DNA of 64,000 bases from Dorea sp. 5-2. GTDB lineage: Bacteria > Bacillota > Clostridia > Lachnospirales > Lachnospiraceae. Shown one piece after another: positions 9,519 to 18,940 of this stretch (position 1 is its first letter; each line of letters begins with the position of its first letter). Location: contig NZ_KE159718.1 of the NCBI RefSeq assembly GCF_000403455.2, forward strand, positions 30,856-94,855. Reading direction: 5' to 3'. The position numbers and the translations under genes were made by a program. The notes under the pieces were generated by a model. It did not search any database, had not been told where the DNA came from, and was given only the letters and a program-made list of their open reading frames with translations.

Positions 9519-11198
9519 TCAGACCGCCTCCCTTCCGGCAGACAACCCTTCCGGTCCCGGACACTCCCTGCCCTCCACATATTCCAAAGCCTGCCGGTAC
9601 TGGTCCGCAAAATCAAACACCACCTCAATATTCTCCCTGTCATACACCCGCACTTCCGAAATCAGGGCCACCACCACATTCCTGGTCAGCTCCCCGATAT
9701 CCCGATACTCCTTAAAATAAGAAATCCACCGGTACTTGTCCTCATGCCCTTCCAGGACAGCCCGGATCTCCCTCTCCGCCTTCCCTGCCGCCTCCTGCGC
9801 CTCCTTCCCCCTGGCCTCATACGCGGCATGGAGCTCCACATAATCCTCCTTCGTGATCACCCCGTCCTTCATGTCCTCATAAAGCATCATACGCAGCTCC
9901 CGGCACCTCTCCGCCTCGCCTAACAGCTTCTCCCGCCGTTCCTCCAGCTTCCGGACATCCAAGTCCCTAAACGGCACCGTCCCCGCATATTCCAGCACCC
10001 TCTCCAGATCCAGGATACACCCTATATGCCTCTTCAACAGGACAAACACCGCATCCTCCAGCGCCTGCACCGGAATCCGGTGAGGGCCGCAGCTCCCGCC
10101 CGCCTTATGCCCGGAACAGATATAATAACAATACCTCTTCCCATTCACCGAAGACACCTTCCGCACCATCGGGGCCCCGCAGTCCCCGCACACGGCAATC
10201 CCGGACAGCAGATACACGCCCTCCCTGTCCGGCGCCGTCCTCGTATCCATCCCCAGCAGCTTCTGAACAACCGCAAAATCCCTCTCGCTGACCACCGGCT
10301 CATGGTTCTTCTCAACCCTCACCCAGTCCCCTTTATCCTTCCGTATGGATTTCTTCACCTTATGGTTCGGCGTGGACTGCCTCCCCTGCACCAGATTTCC
10401 AATATAGACCTCATTTTCCAGAATACGCCTCACCGCCACCGGGCTCCACCCGGACGCCGCCTTCACCCGGAACGCCGTCCGGAAATTGATACCCCGGCTG
10501 TTCTTATACTCCATCGGAGAAAGGATACCGTCCCTATTCAGCTTCCCGGCAATGGCATCCTGGCTCATGCCGTGCAGCTTCATACGGAAAATATCCCGCA
10601 CCACCCCGGCCGCATAAGCATCAACCACAAGCCTATGGCGGTCCTCACCGTCCTTCTGATACCCATAAGGCGCAAAAGCGCCGATAAACTCCCCGTTCCT
10701 CCGCTTCACTTCCAAATGGCTCCGGATCTCCACCGAAATATCCCGGCAGTAAGCGTCATTGATCAGGTTCTTAAAAGGAACCAGAATCTCGTCCCCCTGC
10801 CCGTCCCCTCTCAAACTGTCATAATGGTCATTCACCGCAATAAAGCGCACCCCAAGAGCCGGGAACAGCCGCTCAATATAGCGTCCCGTATCAATGTACT
10901 CACGCCCGAACCTGGACAGATCCTTGACGATCACACAGTCCACCGCGCCCCGCCGTATATCCTCCAGCATCTGCTGGAACCCAGGCCGCTCAAAACTGGA
11001 ACCGCTGTACCCGTCGTCCACCCGTTCCGAAACCACCACAATATCCTCTTTGTCCTTCAGGAAATCTCTGATAAGCTCTTTCTGATTAGAAATGCTGTTG
11101 CTCTCCGCCTTAGACGCGCCCGCAACATCGCCATCCTCCTTCGACAACCGGACATAGATGGCGGCATGATAGATCTTCTTGAATTGTTTGTTCTTCAT
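9519..11198 (-). CDS. Large serine recombinase, likely prophage integrase
   Basis: 559 residues, start after GAAAGGAGCGGGAGCAC. Catalytic Ser19 is in YVRLSKED, and KDLSRFGRE and the recombinase domain are intact. It also has a zinc ribbon (VCGDCG ... YICSGH ... CGPH), a coiled coil at about 410-490 and a DUF4368-like tail. It is the only complete recombinase in the phage-like part, so it is the best candidate for integrase. The truncated paralogue follows immediately. Codon use matches the phage genes. Confidence 0.88.
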   Translation of the reverse strand: MKNKQFKKIYHAAIYVRLSKEDGDVAGASKAESNSISNQKELIRDFLKDKEDIVVVSERVDDGYSGSSFERPGFQQMLEDIRRGAVDCVIVKDLSRFGREYIDTGRYIERLFPALGVRFIAVNDHYDSLRGDGQGDEILVPFKNLINDAYCRDISVEIRSHLEVKRRNGEFIGAFAPYGYQKDGEDRHRLVVDAYAAGVVRDIFRMKLHGMSQDAIAGKLNRDGILSPMEYKNSRGINFRTAFRVKAASGWSPVAVRRILENEVYIGNLVQGRQSTPNHKVKKSIRKDKGDWVRVEKNHEPVVSERDFAVVQKLLGMDTRTAPDREGVYLLSGIAVCGDCGAPMVRKVSSVNGKRYCYYICSGHKAGGSCGPHRIPVQALEDAVFVLLKRHIGCILDLERVLEYAGTVPFRDLDVRKLEERREKLLGEAERCRELRMMLYEDMKDGVITKEDYVELHAAYEARGKEAQEAAGKAEREIRAVLEGHEDKYRWISYFKEYRDIGELTRNVVVALISEVRVYDRENIEVVFDFADQYRQALEYVEGRECPGPEGLSAGREAV

Positions 11199-11242
11199 GT
11201 GCTCCCGCTCCTTTCTAATTTGCCAGAATCACCTGCAAAATC

Positions 11243-11293
11243 AAAAAGGCGGATGCACTAACTTGTCCCTAAGACAATCATAGCGCCTCCGCC
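11243..11293 (-). terminator. Long hairpin with T-run ahead of the recombinase gene
   Basis: The outer stem GGCGGA/TCCGCC (11248-11253 with 11288-11293) encloses an inner TTGTC/GACAA stem and is followed on the - strand by TTTTT. It separates the DUF6870 gene from the recombinase and contains a 16-base word shared with the hairpin at 59315. Confidence 0.65.
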
Positions 11294-11313
11294 CCCAAAA
11301 GTCCAATGTTATT

Positions 11314-11592
11314 TTAAACATTCCGCAGCATATTTTCAAAAGCCTCTTCAAAAGAGCCTCCGCCCTCCATAAACCGCACCCTCACCTTCATATCCCCCAC
11401 ACGCACCGCATAAGGATTCCCCACCGCTTCCAGATAAGCCCTCTTCCTTTCCTCCAGCGGCAGGCTCCGGTCAATCTCCACCTCCCGGATATCCACAAGC
11501 CCCTCCTTCTCCACAGTCCTCACATCCACGTCTTTCAGCGCGTCCAGCTCCATCACCGTCATAACCAATTCCCTTACCTTTCCAAAATTCAT
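11314..11592 (-). CDS. DUF6870-like small protein
   Basis: A 92-residue acidic protein. The middle part (VDIREVEIDRSLPLEER, then NPYAVRVGDMKVRVRF) resembles DUF6870 proteins found in Clostridial phages and integrative elements. Function is unknown. The start codon sits in a small inverted repeat (ATACCA/TGGTAT, about 11591-11608), which could restrain translation. It is the last gene before the recombinases in the direction of transcription. Confidence 0.65.
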   Translation of the reverse strand: MNFGKVRELVMTVMELDALKDVDVRTVEKEGLVDIREVEIDRSLPLEERKRAYLEAVGNPYAVRVGDMKVRVRFMEGGGSFEEAFENMLRNV

Positions 11593-11719
11593 ACCAACGG
11601 CATGGTATGTACCGCCGGGGAATCCCCCGGCCGACGCGCCGCCCAGACCTCAACAGCCCTCCGGCAGCATATAGCAAGACAAAAAAATAAGGCATCCCTG
11701 CCCCTCAACAAAAACGCCC

Positions 11720-13318
11720 TTACAGCCTCGTCACAAAATCCAGCGAAATCCACCCGTTCCGCTCCCTCTTATACGACTTCAAAAGCCCCCATTTCCCGGC
11801 TCCCTTCCCGTCCGCTTCCTCCACAACCGTAAACACACCCACACCCGTAAACAGCCCCGTCCGGGCAAAATCCGTCCCCGGCCCCTTGCGGATATTCAGA
11901 TCCGGGATATCCACCCGCACCAGATAAGAAGACTTCCCCGGCAGCCTCTCCATAAACATCACATACTCCGCATCCGCCGTGATAAAAAGCCCCGATTTCA
12001 GCCTGTACCACCGCCTGTCCGCGCTGATGCCCGTAACCGTATAAATCCCCTCATACACCACCTGGTCCACATTGTCCCCCATGCAGGGAGCAGTCCGCAC
12101 ATTCACCCCGTCCCTGCCCTTATAGAACACCTTCACAAACCCGGCCATAGGCTCCACCGGATTCCCCGGCACACCGCAACCGCTTCCGCCGCTCCCGGCC
12201 TCCCCGGTAATCTCCCTCAAAATCCCCAGGACCTTCTCCCCATACCCGGCTCCCGCAGCCCAGCCTTTCCCCTGGGGATTCTCCTGGACACCCAGCCACT
12301 CCACATAAGGCGCACACCCCCTTGCCACATACCTAAAGCGCGGGTCCACATTCCCATTCACCAAATCCTCCGTACAGGCATAGGCTTTCAAATGCTGCAC
12401 CTGGCACCGGATACCAAGCAGCGCCGTATTAAAACACAGCCCCTTCACCCCGTTTTTCACCACGCCCATCCCGGCAAAATTATTCTGCTCCAAAGAGACC
12501 GCCGAACCCGAAAACGTAAAATTCCCCGTCTCCAGGCACGACTGGGCAAAAGCCACATCCCCTCTCACGCCCTCGGCCTCCCCTTCCGACAGATACAGCG
12601 GCACCATATCCAAAACCGACTGCGCCACCCCCGGATTCTTCCCCTTCACATACTCCCGCATCTGCTCCGCCGTCGCCACAGCCTTCCCCATAATCCTTGT
12701 AAGCCCGGAAACACCCGCGCCAGAACCGCCGTCCCCGCCGCTGTCATTCCCAGTCTCCGCACCGTCCATAGCCGCCCTGATATCCTTCCGAAACTGCCCC
12801 ATAGACAGCCCAAACCGCTTCCAGATATGCTCCACGTCCCCGTGATTGCTTGCAATCCCCCTCCTATGCCCCTCGGAATGGGAAACCACAACCCCGTCCG
12901 CCAGAGGGTCCAGCCCAAACATCTGGCACAGATAATCAAACAGCTCCACCGCATACCCATAAGCGGCAAGCACATGATCCCTCGTGCCTCTCCCGTCCCC
13001 GGTCTCCGTCCAGGCCGAACCGCCCGTATACCGGATCGTGGCAGGCTCCGTCATCTCCACCCCAATATGCGTCCCGTTCCCGTCGCCGCCGCAGTGCCAT
13101 CCCCTATAATCCCAAGGCAGAAGCTGGTACACATCCCCTCCCGGTTCCACAATAGCATGGACACAAGCCCCCGCATCCGCCTTATCCCAATTCTTCATAA
13201 ACACAGAAGCCTTCGGCTGTGGACACCCCACCGAATGGATCATCAGCCCCTTCACCGCAATCTTCCTCCCCGCCCGGTAACACCCGGACTCCGTTAAAAA
13301 CTTCTGAATCAGCTTCAT
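11720..13318 (-). CDS. Modular endolysin: amidase, glucosaminidase-like domain, SH3 repeats
   Basis: 532 residues. The N-terminal domain (about 20-180) is an amidase-2 type zinc amidase (His in GLMIHSVG, GTHIGVEM, and a later VSHSEGHR). It should cut between muramic acid and L-alanine. A Gly/Ser linker leads to a glucosaminidase-like domain (about 215-375; AQSCLETGNF, NNFAGMG). Two SH3-type wall-binding repeats follow (NVRTAP at about 415 and LNIRKGPGTDFARTG at about 485). It lies just after the holin gene, forming the lysis cassette. Start after AGGAGAGTG. Confidence 0.92.
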   Translation of the reverse strand: MKLIQKFLTESGCYRAGRKIAVKGLMIHSVGCPQPKASVFMKNWDKADAGACVHAIVEPGGDVYQLLPWDYRGWHCGGDGNGTHIGVEMTEPATIRYTGGSAWTETGDGRGTRDHVLAAYGYAVELFDYLCQMFGLDPLADGVVVSHSEGHRRGIASNHGDVEHIWKRFGLSMGQFRKDIRAAMDGAETGNDSGGDGGSGAGVSGLTRIMGKAVATAEQMREYVKGKNPGVAQSVLDMVPLYLSEGEAEGVRGDVAFAQSCLETGNFTFSGSAVSLEQNNFAGMGVVKNGVKGLCFNTALLGIRCQVQHLKAYACTEDLVNGNVDPRFRYVARGCAPYVEWLGVQENPQGKGWAAGAGYGEKVLGILREITGEAGSGGSGCGVPGNPVEPMAGFVKVFYKGRDGVNVRTAPCMGDNVDQVVYEGIYTVTGISADRRWYRLKSGLFITADAEYVMFMERLPGKSSYLVRVDIPDLNIRKGPGTDFARTGLFTGVGVFTVVEEADGKGAGKWGLLKSYKRERNGWISLDFVTRL

Positions 13319-13376
13319 ACAAAATCACTCTCCTTCTCCCGTTCCCTGCCCGGAACATTCTCCAATTCACTGCACG

Positions 13377-13406
13377 AAAAAAGGCACCAGCTTTCACACT
13401 GATGCC
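13377..13406 (-). terminator. Hairpin with T-run between holin and endolysin
   Basis: On the - strand GGCATCAG pairs with CTGGTGCC (one G-T pair), followed by six T residues. It lies between the holin stop and the endolysin ribosome-binding site and resembles the hairpin at 17466-17494. Confidence 0.65.
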
Positions 13407-13469
13407 CGCTCACAAAAACCCTAAAAAATATCTCCCTCTGTACTTCCCGCCCTTATCCTCCGTACTTTC

Positions 13470-13877
13470 CTACTCCTTCCCCTTTTCCTCACGCAACTGC
13501 GCCAGAACCCCTTTCAGCTTCTCCGGCACCGGCAGCCCAATCCTGGCCGCATTCTCCAGAATCGAAATCCCCTCATTGGACAGATAAAAGAAAATCACCG
13601 CCGTCCGCACCGCGCTCCCGTTCTGAATAATATGCGTGTCCAAAATATGCCCCAGCGCCACCAGACAAAAAATCACAATCTTCTTAAAAATCCCCCGGAA
13701 CCCCACGCCGCTAGACAACCTCTTCTCCACCGCCGCGGCCATCAGCCCCGTCACATAATCCACCGCCACAAACACCACCAGGGCATACAGAAAACCGTCA
13801 AACCCTCCCATGGCCCAGCCCAGGTATCCGCCCATAGCCGCAAACCCGCACTCTATCACACTCACAAACTCCTTCAT
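13470..13877 (-). CDS. Phage holin (toxin-secretion/phage-lysis holin family)
   Basis: 135 residues from the ATG at 13877, chosen because the longer frame begins upstream of a hairpin and lacks phage-holin features. Hydrophobic segments occur at about 10-45 (GFDGFLYALVVFVAVDYVTG) and 68-88. The VDYVTGLMAA and YLSNEGISILENA motifs are typical of the Cph1/phi-105-type holins. It should form membrane lesions that release the endolysin encoded next. Confidence 0.9.
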   Translation of the reverse strand: MKEFVSVIECGFAAMGGYLGWAMGGFDGFLYALVVFVAVDYVTGLMAAAVEKRLSSGVGFRGIFKKIVIFCLVALGHILDTHIIQNGSAVRTAVIFFYLSNEGISILENAARIGLPVPEKLKGVLAQLREEKGKE

Positions 13878-13911
13878 ACAAAATCCCTCGCTTTCTCTGA
13901 TTTTTCTATGG

Positions 13912-13938
13912 AAAAAGCGGCCCGCTCCCAAAAGCCGC
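13912..13938 (-). terminator. Hairpin with T-run upstream of holin
   Basis: GCGGC (13917-13921) pairs with GCCGC (13934-13938), followed on the - strand by TTTTT. It lies 35 bases ahead of the holin start. Confidence 0.5.
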
Positions 13939-13974
13939 CGCCCTGTTCCCAATCCCAATATCCGCACACCATTC

Positions 13975-14120
13975 CCTAACATTTCATCCCATTCCCACAC
14001 ACCTCAGCCCATTTCCCTGCACTCCATACCATTCTCCCATATCCCAAACCATCCCCTGCTCATCCCTGCCGTCCCATGCCGTTCCCGCCTATCTCAATCA
14101 TTCTCCGCCATTCCATACCT
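13975..14120. repeat. Degenerate short G-rich repeats between tail gene and holin
   Basis: Read on the - strand this gap contains many variants of GGGAATGG, GGGATGG and GGTATGG about 12-20 bases apart. No gene with a ribosome-binding site is visible. Confidence 0.45.
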
Positions 14121-14123
14121 TTC

Positions 14124-15530
14124 TCACCCCTCCCCACTCGCAGCCTCCGTCAGCGTATAAGTAATCTTCATGGTCTTATTCGCATCCTTCACCACCGCCG
14201 AAGAAAGATTATTGATCGTAGCCAGATAAGGCGTCAGCAGATACATATGCCGGTACTCATTCCCATAACTGCCTCCCCACCCCACCAGAAACTGCTTATA
14301 CTGAAACAGCGGCGTAGCCGCGCTCCCCAGCCTCGCGCTCCCCTGGGTATGGATAACCACATCCTCCACCGTCACCTGAAAATCCCCGCCCACAATCAAA
14401 TCCCCAACCAAAGTCAGGAACAACTCACAAGTCCCCGACTCACAAAGCGGCTTCATCTTAGACGTAAACCCAAAAGCAATCAGCGACACATCCGCCGTAT
14501 TCGCCACATTAATCTTATAAATCCCCTTCTTGTCATAGGCCGGCACATACAGATACCCATTCCTCATACAGCACCGGCACTTCCGCTCCGGATAACTCCC
14601 GCTCATATCCCGCTCCCCAACGGCCATCAGCTTCGCATTGGAAAGCGTCCACTCCCCTTCCGTCACCGAATAATCCGCCTTGGAAATCCTCACCCAAAGC
14701 ACCCTGGCACTCCCGGAAGAATTGCCCTCATTGGAAAACCCGTACCAATACCCGTCCTTCCCGTCCAGAAACTCCCCATACAACGTATAACTCCCCAGAA
14801 ACAAAAACGTCTCCACCGAAACCGCATGGTCCTCCAGCACCCTATAAGAAGAATCATCCAGCCTCTCATTCAGCCCCACACTAAAAACCGGCAGCCTCAC
14901 CTTCCGCACCCTCACACTGGAATCCTCAAAACAAATCGAATACAGCAGATCCCTCTCAAAATCCATCTCCACCGCCTCAAACAACACAACCTGCCTCTCC
15001 TTCCCCAGATCCCCGATATCCAGCTTCTTAATCCGCAAAAACGCGCTGCCATCCCCCACCAGACTCCCGTACCCGTTCTGCCCGCCCTGGGCGCTGGTCA
15101 ACGCCACCGCCGCAATCGTCCCGTTCCCCTGGCTCGGCGTAAACTCCCACACAAACTTATACCCATCCTCCAAAACCTTGCTCTCCGTCTGGTTCAGGCT
15201 CCCCCTGGCCGCATTCGCCGTAGTATTCACATTATTGGAAGCATAGGCCACCGGCAGATTGTCCGACATCTCATAAATATGCCCCGCATCCTCCTCCAGT
15301 GCCTTGGGAAACAACAGAATCCCCCCTACCATGTTCGGGCAGACCGGCAGCAAAACATCATTCCACGACAACACATCCGCCAGCCGTTCCTCCGAATAAA
15401 ACACCCCCATGGGGTTCATCCCCAGGATATCATTCACCGCCTCCGTCACCATATTTTCCTCTGTGACCGTCTCCACCTCCCCCGTGGCCCCATCCGTCAG
15501 TTCCAGAACCATTGTCCCTTTCAGCCTCAT
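14124..15530 (-). CDS. Phage tail-tip or receptor-binding region protein
   Basis: 468 residues from the ATG at 15530, which follows AGGAGCGGAAGTGT. Longer frames start inside the upstream gene. It is rich in beta-strand-like sequence, with no coiled coil and no recognised catalytic motif. Position after the baseplate-like gene and before the holin suggests a distal tail or fibre protein. The product assignment is by context only. Confidence 0.6.
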   Translation of the reverse strand: MRLKGTMVLELTDGATGEVETVTEENMVTEAVNDILGMNPMGVFYSEERLADVLSWNDVLLPVCPNMVGGILLFPKALEEDAGHIYEMSDNLPVAYASNNVNTTANAARGSLNQTESKVLEDGYKFVWEFTPSQGNGTIAAVALTSAQGGQNGYGSLVGDGSAFLRIKKLDIGDLGKERQVVLFEAVEMDFERDLLYSICFEDSSVRVRKVRLPVFSVGLNERLDDSSYRVLEDHAVSVETFLFLGSYTLYGEFLDGKDGYWYGFSNEGNSSGSARVLWVRISKADYSVTEGEWTLSNAKLMAVGERDMSGSYPERKCRCCMRNGYLYVPAYDKKGIYKINVANTADVSLIAFGFTSKMKPLCESGTCELFLTLVGDLIVGGDFQVTVEDVVIHTQGSARLGSAATPLFQYKQFLVGWGGSYGNEYRHMYLLTPYLATINNLSSAVVKDANKTMKITYTLTEAASGEG

Positions 15531-15546
15531 ACACTTCCGCTCCTTC

Positions 15547-17445
15547 CTATCCAACCTCAAAAGGCTTCCCAAACGCCCCGATCAATACCTTCCCCATACT
15601 GTCCCCATAACTCTTCTTCACCAGCTCCATGGTCTCAATCCCCATATCCCCGGCAAACACTTTCATCCCCAGGCCGCCGCCCAAAGCAAACCGCCCCACA
15701 GATTCCTCCACCGTAACCGTACCGTCCCAGGCCGCCGTAGCAGCCATGCCCTGCCCGCTGATAGAAGCAATACACCCACCCGTCTCAATCTCCCCCGTGC
15801 CGCCCTCCATCCGCAGATACACATTGAACGTATTGGTAATGTTCGGCACAAGACCATCAATCGGATAATACAAAGACAGAATATGCCTCCCGCTCCCCCA
15901 GGTCTCCACCGGCCGGTGGGCCAGAATCTCCGAATCATTTAACTCATAAGTAACATAAACAACCGCCTGCCCGTCCTCCGTCCAAATGACCGGAAGCTCC
16001 ACCTCCACCGTGACATTCTCCGTACTTTCCCCGGTTCCGCCATCATCCCCGGCACTCCCGGCCTCTTCTCCGTCACCGGAAACCGCACCAACAGCCACTC
16101 CGCCGCCCGTTCCTCCGCCAGCCCCCGCCACAGGAACCGGGATCACAACACTCCCGGACGCACAAGCCCTCCGCTCCACCTGCGCCGCCCTCACATCCAA
16201 AACCGCCTGCCCGAAAAACTGCACATGGGTCTCTTCCTTCGCCGCAAACTCAATACTGATAACCCGCACCCTGTCCTCCGCCACCACATAATCCGAAGCA
16301 TTGGTAAACGTATGAATCCCCACTTTCCCAGCCTCAATCTGGTTCAAAAGCCCGGAAATATTCTTATCATTCTTAGACTTCGCCTGCGCCAGCCTGGGAT
16401 TCTTCCCCACACATTTCAGGCTCTGCCTCCCGCCAATCCTGCACTGGAAAGACGTGATACAGGTCATCTGCTCCCCGTCCGCCTGCCCGCCCGTCAACGT
16501 CAGCACATCCCCCAAGTCCAAAGCCGGATTCCCTATGGTACTGGAGTCAAAAGGCACATAATTCACCGCCGCCAGGTCAGCCAGTATATTCCCGCACAAC
16601 TGCCTCCTGGTCTCCTCCAACCCAAACTGCAGAAGCGGGTTCACCCCCAGATTCATGGTCAGCCCGTCGTCCACCTCCAGCCCATAATACTCCGCCGTCT
16701 GCGTCCGCAGGTTCGTAGAACTCACCGCCGTATACCTGGTAATAAAATCAGAAAAACTGCTGGAAAACCGATGCCTCCCCTGCACCTCCAGCACCGGCTC
16801 CGCCCCATACTTCCGAAGCTCCAGCCTCCCCCGCCGGTTGATACAGAAAAACCCGCCCAGCACCTGCCCCACAAAAAACAGCACGTCCCGGTACGTCCCA
16901 ATATCGTTCTCCGGGTAGACCGAAAGCAGCTCCCTCCCATTGGGCATACCCTCAATCTCCGCTCTCGTGTTCTGCATCTCCACACCGCAGGCCTTACAAC
17001 ACAACTCCAGAAAAGCCCAGGCATTCCCCACAGACTCAAACCCGTTAAAACTCTTCTCAAACCGCAGCATATAATCATAGGCTTTCAGTTCCAGGCAGTG
17101 TGCCGTCCGGTTCGCCTCGCTCACCTCAAAAATCCCCATCGGCACTTCCTCAAACCCACCGCCCTCCACCCGCAGATGATAGAAAAGCTCCACCTTCGCC
17201 CCATCCAGCACATATCGGTCCACCTGTGAAAACAGCGTAACACCCATCTCCGCCGCATACACCGTCCCCAGCTCAATCTCCGCGCTCCCGCAGCACTGAG
17301 CCGAAATATACCCGCTCCCCTTCACAATATCCTCATACCCGAACGGATACACCGCCCCGCCCTTCGTAGTAATCCTCCCTGTCCAATAATACCTCCGGGT
17401 ATTCTCCTGCACCGCCCGCAGGAACGCCTCGCTCACCGGATACAT
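15547..17445 (-). CDS. Phage tail-associated (baseplate/tail-spike region) protein
   Basis: 632 residues, starting at 17445 after GAAGGGGGTGTTTTC. The N-terminal part (YPVSEAFLRAVQENTRRYYWTG ... YPFGYEDIVKGSGYIS) is the common start of Gp18-like tail-associated proteins in Firmicute siphophages. A Gly/Ala-rich linker near residues 445-470 separates it from a C-terminal beta-rich part. The next gene starts 16 bases on, so both are co-translated. A hairpin with T-run lies just upstream. Confidence 0.75.
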   Translation of the reverse strand: MYPVSEAFLRAVQENTRRYYWTGRITTKGGAVYPFGYEDIVKGSGYISAQCCGSAEIELGTVYAAEMGVTLFSQVDRYVLDGAKVELFYHLRVEGGGFEEVPMGIFEVSEANRTAHCLELKAYDYMLRFEKSFNGFESVGNAWAFLELCCKACGVEMQNTRAEIEGMPNGRELLSVYPENDIGTYRDVLFFVGQVLGGFFCINRRGRLELRKYGAEPVLEVQGRHRFSSSFSDFITRYTAVSSTNLRTQTAEYYGLEVDDGLTMNLGVNPLLQFGLEETRRQLCGNILADLAAVNYVPFDSSTIGNPALDLGDVLTLTGGQADGEQMTCITSFQCRIGGRQSLKCVGKNPRLAQAKSKNDKNISGLLNQIEAGKVGIHTFTNASDYVVAEDRVRVISIEFAAKEETHVQFFGQAVLDVRAAQVERRACASGSVVIPVPVAGAGGGTGGGVAVGAVSGDGEEAGSAGDDGGTGESTENVTVEVELPVIWTEDGQAVVYVTYELNDSEILAHRPVETWGSGRHILSLYYPIDGLVPNITNTFNVYLRMEGGTGEIETGGCIASISGQGMAATAAWDGTVTVEESVGRFALGGGLGMKVFAGDMGIETMELVKKSYGDSMGKVLIGAFGKPFEVG

Positions 17446-17465
17446 GAAAACACCCCCTTCCACGC

Positions 17466-17494
17466 AAAAAGCACCAGCCCTTCCAGACTGATGC
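17466..17494 (-). terminator. Hairpin with T-run ahead of the tail gene
   Basis: GCATCAG pairs with CTGGTGC on the - strand, followed by TTTTT. It lies 20 bases upstream of the tail gene start and downstream of the YdeI-like cargo gene. Confidence 0.65.
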
Positions 17495-17569
17495 CTTCCC
17501 TAAAACAATCATAATCTCCCTAAAAAAGAATTTTTCAAAACACGTTCTATCAATAAGCACATGCACCGA

Positions 17570-18133
17570 TTACATAGGTTTTAGATTTTTATTAAGCCTA
17601 TCCACCATCCACGCAATCCGCTTTTCCCGTCCGGCATCCGTCTTTGCGTCAAAAAACGCCCGTGTATAAGTCTTCTTCACAGATAAAGACATTGCCTGAA
17701 AATTTGTGTAAGCTGGCTCATAGCTTTCCAATATCGCAGAAAGCCGCGCAATCTGCTCTTCCGTAATAACCGCCAGCGGATTTACCGCATCCCATTGGCC
17801 GTTCTTTTTGGCATCCTCTATTTTCTTTCTGCCATGATCAGTCATACGCCCCTGCTCTTCAAGCCTTTTGGCTAATTCCTTATTTTTGTCCGACCACTTG
17901 CTATTCTCCCTGCGCATCGAAAAATACTTTTTATAAGTTTTCTCGTCAATCTTTTCCATCTGGCCGTCAATCCATCCAAAGCAGAGCGCTTCTTCCAGCG
18001 CTTCTCCCGCCTTTATTGTTTTCGGTCCGCCAGCCTTGCCAAACAAAACCCAAATACCGGCACTTGAAAGACAGTTATCACAGAGCCATTTTCTAAACTC
18101 ATCCCTGCTCCCAAATTCCATTAGATCGCTCAT
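17570..18133 (-). CDS. YdeI/OmpD-associated-family protein (cargo gene)
   Basis: 187 residues. The N-terminal core (SSAGIWVLFGKAG, EALEEALCFGWIDGQ, KYFSMRRENSKWSDKN) and the C-terminal helical extension (LSVKKTYTRAFFDAKT) match the YdeI-like family. That family is widespread in chromosomes and sometimes linked to peptide or stress tolerance. Biochemical function is unknown. Base composition is more AT-rich than the flanking tail genes. It is the distal gene of the 17.5-20.2 kb cargo block. Confidence 0.8.
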   Translation of the reverse strand: MSDLMEFGSRDEFRKWLCDNCLSSAGIWVLFGKAGGPKTIKAGEALEEALCFGWIDGQMEKIDEKTYKKYFSMRRENSKWSDKNKELAKRLEEQGRMTDHGRKKIEDAKKNGQWDAVNPLAVITEEQIARLSAILESYEPAYTNFQAMSLSVKKTYTRAFFDAKTDAGREKRIAWMVDRLNKNLKPM

Positions 18134-18207
18134 TACGCGCCACCCCTTTCCTATGTCTCATCCGCAAAAGGCCCGCTATCTCCAACAAAAATGAATCGAA
18201 AATACCT

Positions 18208-18405
18208 TTAGATCAATTCCAGAGCCCTTTTATAAAGCGGGTCCATCTCACAGCCGCAGCTCCCGCATTCCCTATCCGCCTGCTTGATCGCTGATATGAA
18301 TGCTTCCCTGTCAAATTTCCCGTCTAACCATTGCTGTGCCGGAACAGATATCAAATCCCACCCCGATGCAGCAAACTTCTCCATAATAGATTTTAATTCT
18401 TCCAT
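18208..18405 (-). CDS. Small Cys-containing protein of unknown function (cargo)
   Basis: 65 residues with AAAGGAGCGCATT ahead of the ATG. A CGSCGC motif near residues 46-51 could bind a metal. The rest looks like two amphipathic helices. I do not recognise the family. It has its own promoter-like segment at 18447-18478. Confidence 0.6.
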   Translation of the reverse strand: MEELKSIMEKFAASGWDLISVPAQQWLDGKFDREAFISAIKQADRECGSCGCEMDPLYKRALELI

Positions 18406-18446
18406 AATGCGCTCCTTTCATAATAAAAGTTTTCGGCTCCTTGCCA

Positions 18447-18478
18447 CCATTATACAAGACATCCCGCCAAAAGCTCCC
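18447..18478 (-). promoter_or_regulatory. Promoter-like segment of the cargo genes, copy 1
   Basis: On the - strand it reads TTTTGGCGGGATGTCTTG followed by TATAATGG, a consensus -10 box. The -35 part is weak. Nearly the same segment occurs at 20163-20194 and 56363-56392. Confidence 0.6.
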
Positions 18479-18520
18479 GACTGATGCCCATTGATACAAC
18501 CATACCCGATACACAAAATC

Positions 18521-18937
18521 CTACCTGCCCCTGTGCTTCTCCTTCCGCTTCTGCTGTTTCAGCTCAAACATCCGCTGCTTCTCGGCCTCCTTCTGCTCCC
18601 TGCCGGCCTGCCTGCGCTCCGTCTTCCTCTCTTCCCTCTGCAACTGTAACGCCTGCTGGGACTTCGTGCCTATCCCCGCCTGCATGGTCTGCTTCCCGGC
18701 CTCCCTCTGCCTCCGCTTCGGGTTCACCCTCTCGTCCTTCACGACTACCTCAACAGCCGGACTAAACTTCAAGCCATAATAATTTTTAAGGATAAACTCC
18801 CACACCTCATAGTCCCTGGGTTCACTCCCAAAAACCACCCGGCATACCGAAAGTTTCCCATCCTCGACACGCTCAAACACGCCAACCCAGAACGGCCCCT
18901 CAAAAAATACCGTCAAGCCTGCCTTTCCTCTGTCCAT
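18521..18937 (-). CDS. yjdF: YjdF-family (DUF2992) protein
   Basis: 138 residues from the ATG at 18937 (AAGGAGGGATTCGTT upstream). The N-terminal domain (LTVFFEGPFWVGVFE ... GSEPRDYEVWEFIL) is the YjdF beta fold. The C-terminal 55 residues are extremely basic and Gln/Lys/Arg-rich (QREERKTERRQAGREQKE). YjdF proteins are thought to help cope with azaaromatic toxins. Family members are commonly controlled by the yjdF riboswitch, and a structured leader is present immediately upstream. Confidence 0.85.
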   Translation of the reverse strand: MDRGKAGLTVFFEGPFWVGVFERVEDGKLSVCRVVFGSEPRDYEVWEFILKNYYGLKFSPAVEVVVKDERVNPKRRQREAGKQTMQAGIGTKSQQALQLQREERKTERRQAGREQKEAEKQRMFELKQQKRKEKHRGR

Positions 18938-18940
18938 AAC

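Noticed and set aside
9517-9643. A longer N-terminus for the truncated recombinase
   Set aside because: The extra residues are the shifted frame of the upstream recombinase end; the ATG at 9517 has a good ribosome-binding site and starts a typical resolvase domain.
14076-15716. A 546-codon + strand open frame opposite tail genes
   Set aside because: Antisense artefact with no ribosome-binding site and low-complexity product.
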